From an uncultured bacterium (GTDB taxonomy: Bacteria > Cyanobacteriota > Vampirovibrionia > Obscuribacterales > Obscuribacteraceae), in contig CAJXZK010000006.1 in NCBI GenBank assembly GCA_913063055.1, forward strand, positions 1 through 43,990: DNA of 43,990 nucleotides. The letters run 5' to 3'. The notes under the pieces were generated by a model. The model was not told the DNA's origin, made no database searches, and worked only from the letters and a program-made list of their open reading frames with translations. The position numbers were made by a program, and so were the translations under genes. Of the stretch, positions 39,600-43,990 are shown one piece after another; positions within the stretch are counted from its first letter, which is position 1; each line of letters begins with the position of its first letter.

Positions 39600-40850
39600 A
39601 TGAGCAGTGACATATTTAACGATGTGACTATTCAGAATTTGGCAGGGGCACTAAAGCCTCCTACCAAAGGCCGCAAGAAAGTTGCCGCTACTAGTGAGTC
39701 CGAATTGGCTAGCACTAAGGCTCCTGCCAAGAAAAAGTCAGCTGGCAAAAAGGCTAGTCCGCTCAGTACTCGCACTTTTCCCACTGAATCTTTTGCCCCG
39801 CCATCTCCTACTTCTGATTTCGCTCCTTTAACCAGAGCTGAAATTCTTGCTCAAATGCCGGCCGAATTAACAGGGGAGCTACTTGCCGATCCAGCCCTGG
39901 CACCTCTAGCAGCCGGACTGGGCACGGACCTGATGCAGCCCGAATCGACCGATGTCATTCGAGCTGGTAATGATTATGCCTTCAAGAGCGAGCCAGACTC
40001 AGGTATTGAGATTCTGGTGAAGATGGCAGAAAAAGGCGAAATCGATCCAAAGAACGTCGATATCATCGACGTCTGCGATAAGTTCCTTAAGGCCATTGCT
40101 GCCAGCCCGAAAGAAAGTTTGCGCCTCAGTGGAAAAGTAATTTTCCATGCCGCTGTACTTTTGCGCATGAAAGCAGAAGCACTTCTGTCTCTAGCAAATA
40201 GCAGCCTTAATCCGGTAGCCGATGACTTTCTTGATTTCGACGATGAAGGCGGACCGATTCTTTATGACTCTAACAAGCAAGAAGTTGGTAGACAGCTAAC
40301 CTTCAAAGATTTAGAAGGAGCAATTGTTAGACGGGCGCAGAGGAAGAAAACCCAAGTTCGCGAACGCAAGGTTACACTGGAACAACTGATCGCAGCTCTG
40401 CGTGAAGCTGAGAAAGTTGAGAAGACTAGACAGCAGAAGAAACCGAAAGCAACTATCGATCTTTCAGATCATCATGAAGTTAATGCTTACGATGATATTC
40501 TCGATCTTGCTCACGATGAAGATATCCAAGAATCTATTGAGTTGATAGAACAATGGATCATTCAGAACATGCTTAGTGGGCAGGGTATTGAAGTTTTTGA
40601 TTTAGTTTTAAAACTGTCTGTAAAGCAAGACTGGGTTGAAGTATTTTTAGCCGCACTATTTTTGTCAAATGCAGGTAAGATAGATCTAGAGCAAGAAACG
40701 TTCTACGGTCCGTTATTCTTGACTCTACCGGTCGGTCCATCTAGCACTACCAGTGATATTAGCAATAGCGATGCTAATAGTACTAGCACTATCATTAGTA
40801 CTAACAGCAGCATCGCCAGTAGTACCATCACAGAGATGACAGAGCCATGA
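39600..40850 (+). CDS. scpA: Segregation and condensation protein A (kleisin)
   Basis: ScpA bridges the SMC heads. The ScpA fold spans about 130-395: IEILVKMAEKGEIDPKNVDI near the start, LRLSGKVIFHAAVLLRMKAEALL as the head-binding helix, and ALFLSNAGKIDLEQETFYGPLFL as the C-terminal winged helix. At 416 residues it is longer than the usual ~250-300. Residues 1-125 form a Lys/Ala/Ser/Pro-rich extension with AKKKSAGKK basic stretches, and the last ~40 are a Ser/Thr/Asn low-complexity tail. GGAGC in the end of smc is its ribosome site. Its stop overlaps the scpB start. Confidence 0.92.
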   Translation: MSSDIFNDVTIQNLAGALKPPTKGRKKVAATSESELASTKAPAKKKSAGKKASPLSTRTFPTESFAPPSPTSDFAPLTRAEILAQMPAELTGELLADPALAPLAAGLGTDLMQPESTDVIRAGNDYAFKSEPDSGIEILVKMAEKGEIDPKNVDIIDVCDKFLKAIAASPKESLRLSGKVIFHAAVLLRMKAEALLSLANSSLNPVADDFLDFDDEGGPILYDSNKQEVGRQLTFKDLEGAIVRRAQRKKTQVRERKVTLEQLIAALREAEKVEKTRQQKKPKATIDLSDHHEVNAYDDILDLAHDEDIQESIELIEQWIIQNMLSGQGIEVFDLVLKLSVKQDWVEVFLAALFLSNAGKIDLEQETFYGPLFLTLPVGPSSTTSDISNSDANSTSTIISTNSSIASSTITEMTEP

Positions 40851-41596
40851 GTCTAAAAAATCACATTGAAGCACTTTTGTTTTTAACCGATAAGCCCATC
40901 AAGGCTGCCGTAATTGCTCGCACTCTAAATCAAGACGTGCAAGATATACGCAAAGCCATGCTTGAGCTAATCAACGACTACGAGACCCGCAATAGCGCCC
41001 TCGAAATTGCTGATGAAGACGGTTATATGTTGCAAGTAAAAGACGAGTTCTCCGGTCTCGTTGATGAGTTTGCACCATTTGAATTGCCAACTTCTTTAGT
41101 GAGAACACTTTCAGCAATTGCTATCAAGCAACCAGTTGCTCAATCTGAAGTAATCAAATTGCGTGGGGCTGGTGCCTATGATCACATCAAAGAGCTTATT
41201 GCTCGCGAACTAATTCATCGTCGTGAAGACGGCCGTTCGCCTTTGCTCACAACCACTAAAAAGTTCCAGGAATACTTCAGACTATCCAAAGATGGTCAAA
41301 CCTGGCGGCATCAACTTGAGACCGCCACCAATAAAGACCGTCCCGAAGAAGAACAAATTTCACTACAAAAAGATGTCCAACTTGAGCTCTTCGATGCTCC
41401 TGTTGCTTCCGGGCTTGACGCTGATACCGAGGCGCAAATTCAAGCAGTTGTAGACGCTGACAACCATGTCTATGACACTTCGCCCAGTGCTGAATCACAG
41501 CCTGAAGTAGAATCACAGACTAAAGTAGAAGCACACGCTGAAGTAGAATCGCTGTCAGTTATGCCGGTTCAAGAAGTACCAACTGCAGGATTTTAG
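40847..41596 (+). CDS. scpB: Segregation and condensation protein B
   Basis: ScpB dimers of winged helices bind ScpA in the SMC complex. The N-terminal ~170 residues match the family (LKNHIEALLFLTDKPIKAAVIARTL, then SAIAIKQPVAQSEVIKLRG, then GRSPLLTTTKKFQEYF). Residues ~190-249 are an extra acidic tail with imperfect repeats (PEVESQ, TKVEA, AEVES). The ATG overlaps the scpA stop by four bases, so the two are translationally coupled. Confidence 0.93.
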   Translation: MSLKNHIEALLFLTDKPIKAAVIARTLNQDVQDIRKAMLELINDYETRNSALEIADEDGYMLQVKDEFSGLVDEFAPFELPTSLVRTLSAIAIKQPVAQSEVIKLRGAGAYDHIKELIARELIHRREDGRSPLLTTTKKFQEYFRLSKDGQTWRHQLETATNKDRPEEEQISLQKDVQLELFDAPVASGLDADTEAQIQAVVDADNHVYDTSPSAESQPEVESQTKVEAHAEVESLSVMPVQEVPTAGF

Positions 41597-41612
41597 TCAC
41601 AGGGTTAAGTAA

Positions 41613-42374
41613 TTGCCTGACGCAGCAGAAGCAAGACAGTTTTCTTTTAGCGCTGTCTTAGTTGCTGGTGGTTCTGGTAGCAGATTTGCTAGTCAGGCTG
41701 GACCTGCTGGTCCTAGCGAGCCAAAGCAATTTCAGCCCCTTAATGGATATCGATTGTATATATGGTCGCTATCTAGGCTATATAAAAACGTTCAAATTGG
41801 CAGCATTGTAGTGACAGTACCGGCGTACTTTGTCGATGAAATTCGCCGCGAGCTAGAAGTGATTTTTCCCACTTCCCAGCTCTCAAAAATATCAGTCATT
41901 GCCGGTGGTAGCACCAGGCAGGAATCGGTATATAAAGGTTTGAGTAAACTATCAGAACTTGGCAAGCCAGATTTTGTCTTGGTGCACGACGCTGCCAGAC
42001 CTTTTATCTCAGCAAAGACAATTGAAGATGCCATCGCTACAGTCACCGCTAGAGGTGCCTGCACTATTGCCACTCCGGTATCAGATACCTTAAAAAGAGT
42101 AGAGCAAGATAAAATTTGTCAGACAATTAACCGAGAGCACTTATTCGCGGTACAAACGCCACAGGCGGCACCATTCGAATTGCTCTGGCAGTGTCACCAA
42201 GAGGCGGCCAGGCTCGGTATTGGTGTTACAGACGATGCTGCGATTTTGGAACATTTTGGCCACCAGGTTGTAATTTTTGCAGGCTCAAATAACAACATTA
42301 AGGTTACAGTTGTCGATGACATGCGTGCCTGTGAGCTTCTTGCCTCCCTTTATCTACCTGATACACCTTTATAA
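41613..42374 (+). CDS. ispD: 2-C-methyl-D-erythritol 4-phosphate cytidylyltransferase
   Basis: IspD joins CTP and MEP in the non-mevalonate isoprenoid pathway. It has VLVAGGSGSRF, PKQF, LVHDAARPF, TPVSDTLKRV, FAVQTPQA and TDDAAILE, all in order, and 253 residues. The start is a TTG with AGGG eight bases upstream. The loop between GSGSR and PKQ is about seven residues longer than usual because of an AGPAGPSE insertion, next to the CTP-binding region. It is 16 bp after scpB and probably in the same transcript. Confidence 0.94.
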   Translation: MPDAAEARQFSFSAVLVAGGSGSRFASQAGPAGPSEPKQFQPLNGYRLYIWSLSRLYKNVQIGSIVVTVPAYFVDEIRRELEVIFPTSQLSKISVIAGGSTRQESVYKGLSKLSELGKPDFVLVHDAARPFISAKTIEDAIATVTARGACTIATPVSDTLKRVEQDKICQTINREHLFAVQTPQAAPFELLWQCHQEAARLGIGVTDDAAILEHFGHQVVIFAGSNNNIKVTVVDDMRACELLASLYLPDTPL

Positions 42375-42387
42375 CCACCTGCGGTGC
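42374..42387. repeat. 14-bp palindrome-containing repeat, copy 2
   Basis: ACCACCTGCGGTGC is identical to 35789-35802. It begins at the last base of ispD and lies 133 bp before the sepF start. A related inverted pair, CACCATTTGTGGTG, follows at 42429-42442. Confidence 0.6.
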
Positions 42388-42519
42388 ATATACAATTAAT
42401 AGCAAATCGCAGCTCTTTTATTAGTTGTCACCATTTGTGGTGCCTCTTGCGCATTTTGAAGAAACGACTAAAATTGATAGCAATCAGTATTTATTTCCAA
42501 GCATAAAAAAGGGAAAGCC

Positions 42520-43080
42520 ATGGTTGACGACTACAGAGACAGCCCACAGGACAAACCTATATTTGCTAACGAGACCAAGTCTGGGAAAAGAGAAATTGAT
42601 CTTTTCCCAGCCCTGCAAGATCGTCGCATGATGGCATTGGGTTCCGTTCGCCAGAACGCACCAACCAGATTAGGCACCCAGATTTCAATATTCAGCCCAG
42701 TATCATTTGAAGAAGCTCTAGAAATTGTTGAGTGTTTGCGTTCACGCGCTGCCACCACTATTTCTCTTGAGAATATGAAAAAGCTAGACGCAAGCCGCCT
42801 GGTTGACTTCGTTGCTGGTGCCTCAGCTGCACTTGACGGTGATTTCCACAAACTGAGCGAGCAAGTCTATGTGTTCTGTCCTTCGAATATTCGTATCACT
42901 CCGCCTGCTAAACCAGTAGTCGAGACACCATACGTTCCTTATGGCGATACACTTGCCGGAATGCCTACACCTTCAGAGTCTCTCAATTCTGATCTTGGCT
43001 TAGGCGCTCTTGATTTCTTGTATCCCGGTCGAGGAAGTCAAGGTTCAACACAAGCCACATCTCCTTGGACCAATTCGTAG
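42520..43080 (+). CDS. sepF: Cell division protein SepF
   Basis: SepF tethers FtsZ filaments to the membrane and bundles them; cyanobacterial versions are also known as Cdv2. This 186-residue protein has the SepF core at about 55-130 (ISIFSPVSFEEALEIVECLR, then LDASRLVDFVAGASAALDG and VYVFCPSNIRI). The N terminus is polar and does not show the usual amphipathic helix clearly. The tail of ~50 residues is Pro/Gly/Ser-rich. AAAGGGA about seven bases before the ATG is a good ribosome site. It has a 145-bp gap from ispD and may have its own promoter. Its place after smc-scpAB suggests a segregation and division cluster. Confidence 0.9.
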   Translation: MVDDYRDSPQDKPIFANETKSGKREIDLFPALQDRRMMALGSVRQNAPTRLGTQISIFSPVSFEEALEIVECLRSRAATTISLENMKKLDASRLVDFVAGASAALDGDFHKLSEQVYVFCPSNIRITPPAKPVVETPYVPYGDTLAGMPTPSESLNSDLGLGALDFLYPGRGSQGSTQATSPWTNS

Positions 43081-43180
43081 TTATTCGAGCTGTTGTTGTT
43101 AAAGAAATCTAATCGTTCTCGCCCTCGGGCATTTACATAGGTCTTCTTCAAGTTTTTTAACAGCTTCAGCTAAGTCTCGC

Positions 43181-43295
43181 TGGTATGATTGAAATATGAA
43201 GCACAGGCGGGTTTCCTGCTTGTTGCCGCCTCCTCCTTACCTAATCCACCACAACATGTCTTCCCCTTCGTCCAACGAGGGGGAAGTTCTGTTTT
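43181..43295 (+). ncRNA. Candidate short structured RNA or attenuated leader
   Basis: TGGTATGAT (43181-43189) is an extended -10 element; transcription would start near 43196. A 6-bp hairpin (AGGCGG/CCGCCT, 43205-43231) follows. Then comes a 12-bp stem with a 3-nt loop (43260-43271 and 43275-43286, one G-T pair) and TTCTGTTTT, which reads as a rho-independent terminator. The predicted RNA is ~100 nt and ends 41 bp before the next gene. It could be a small RNA, or a leader whose terminator controls that gene. A 33-codon frame (43196-43297) starts at the predicted first base and ends in the T-run. No -35 box is visible and no RNA family is recognised. Confidence 0.4.
43260..43295 (+). terminator. 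Rho-independent terminator hairpin
   Basis: CTTCCCCTTCGT pairs with ACGAGGGGGAAG across a CCA loop and is followed by TTCTGTTTT. It could end the sepF transcript or the short RNA starting near 43196. Confidence 0.7.
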
Positions 43296-43336
43296 AAGAG
43301 CATTTCATTTAAGCTTGAAGAAACTGATGAGGAATA

Positions 43337-43922
43337 ATGGCACTGCAAAAAATTGGCGCGTATACCGTCGCACTAATACTGACGACAGCGACAGCTTTAT
43401 TAAGTAAACCGACTGAGGCCAAATCACAACTGACAGCAAAAGTTGGAGATCAGGTTACTGTAACCACTTCTGATACCACTATTCCTCTGCCTGCCACCAT
43501 TGTTGCTATAGTCAAAAACAAATACACGGTGCAGATGCTGCCCTCCTACCAGTACAAAGGTAACGAGCAATTTCAAATCTCGGCCAGACAAATAAAACTG
43601 GTATTTCCCACCCAGTCTGAAGCAGAAATCAAAAGCAGTTCAGATCTTGGCAAGAGCAAAGTTACCAAGGAAAACAAGAAAAACGGAACGATCTTGACGG
43701 CCTCTGCCACAGCAGGCAACAAGGCAAAAGTGTTATCTGGCTTGTTCACTCGCTTTGGCCAGACCTTTGAAGGCAAACGTCTAATCTGCCAAGAAGAGCA
43801 ATTCTATTTTTATCCCGATGGCAGGGTCTATCATGGTTTGCCACCAGAGGGGCCAGCCCATTTAGATTGGTCGAAAGCGCTCAAAGATACTCCAAATCTA
43901 TGTGGCAGCTACGGCATCATTG
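43337..43922 (+). CDS. Secreted protein of unknown function, 3' truncated
   Basis: ATG at 43337 with GAGGA upstream opens a frame that runs off the window. The N terminus MALQKIGAYTVALILTTATALLS is a signal peptide. The next ~75 residues (KVGDQVTVTTSDTTIPLPATI, then KNKYTVQML) look like a small beta-barrel of the SH3-like kind, by eye only. A Lys/Ser-rich linker and a segment with QFYFYPDGRVYHGLPPEGP follow. Only 195 codons are genomic. The frame stays open for 23 more codons through sequencing adapter, and those residues must not be used. Confidence 0.75.
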
Positions 43923-43990
43923 CTGTCTCTTATACACATCTCCGAGCCCACGAGACCGTACTAGATCTCGTATGCCGTCTTCTGCTTGAA
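43923..43990. other. Illumina Nextera adapter read-through (not genomic)
   Basis: CTGTCTCTTATACACATCT (43923-43941) is the transposon mosaic end. It is followed by the Nextera read-2 adapter part (43942-43956), an 8-base index CGTACTAG (43957-43964), the Illumina P7 primer region (43965-43988) and AA. The order and lengths are those of a library adapter read through at the end of a short insert, so this is assembly contamination at a contig end. Confidence 0.98.

Overview
The window looks like chromosomal DNA of a non-photosynthetic relative of Cyanobacteria (Vampirovibrionia/Melainabacteria, perhaps Obscuribacterales). This is inferred, not proven. The main support is an ATP synthase operon with cyanobacterial gene order (AtpI/AtpZ, a, c, b', b, delta, alpha, gamma; beta and epsilon absent), including separate b and b' subunits. 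Its gamma subunit lacks the extra segment found in photosynthetic cyanobacteria, and no photosynthesis gene is visible. An acyl-lipid-type desaturase, SepF and many secreted TPR proteins fit this picture. I see no rRNA, tRNA, CRISPR array, phage or insertion sequence, and base composition looks even throughout.

Layout. 1-6474: a 5'-truncated c-di-GMP enzyme (receiver-GAF-GGDEF-HD-GYP) overlapping an alpha/beta hydrolase, two secreted proteins of unknown function, and a fatty acid desaturase. 6475-14147, minus strand: a trypsin-like protease with a degenerate second protease domain, cysK, a small secreted protein, then gatA, fabF, acpP and fabG (transcribed fabG to gatA). 14535-20219, plus strand: a 1049-residue protein with a metallopeptidase-like HEIGH motif, a TPR protein and panB. 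20231-29698, minus strand: an FmdB-type zinc ribbon protein, rseP, a SpoIID-domain protein and the atp operon. 29955-35609: pspA, tgt, a TPR protein, an unknown protein and a repeat protein built from MshEN-like modules, on alternating strands. 36066-43080, plus strand: smc, scpA, scpB, ispD and sepF, which joins condensin, isoprenoid precursor synthesis and Z-ring assembly in one cluster. 43337 to the end: a truncated secreted protein.

The last 68 bases (43923-43990) are not genomic. They match an Illumina Nextera read-through adapter (mosaic end, index, flow-cell primer), so the window ends at a contig end and the last 23 codons of the final open frame are artefactual.

Themes. Lipid and membrane biology (fab genes, desaturase, PspA, RseP, ATP synthase) and chromosome/division genes dominate. 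Several convergent pairs abut or overlap at their 3' ends. TTG and GTG starts are frequent. A helical N-terminal module appears to be shared by the tandem protease and the 1049-residue protein. The strongest candidates for something undescribed are that module with its peptidase partners, a protease/pseudoprotease tandem, an unusual a-subunit arginine helix, and a short structured RNA or leader near 43.2 kb.
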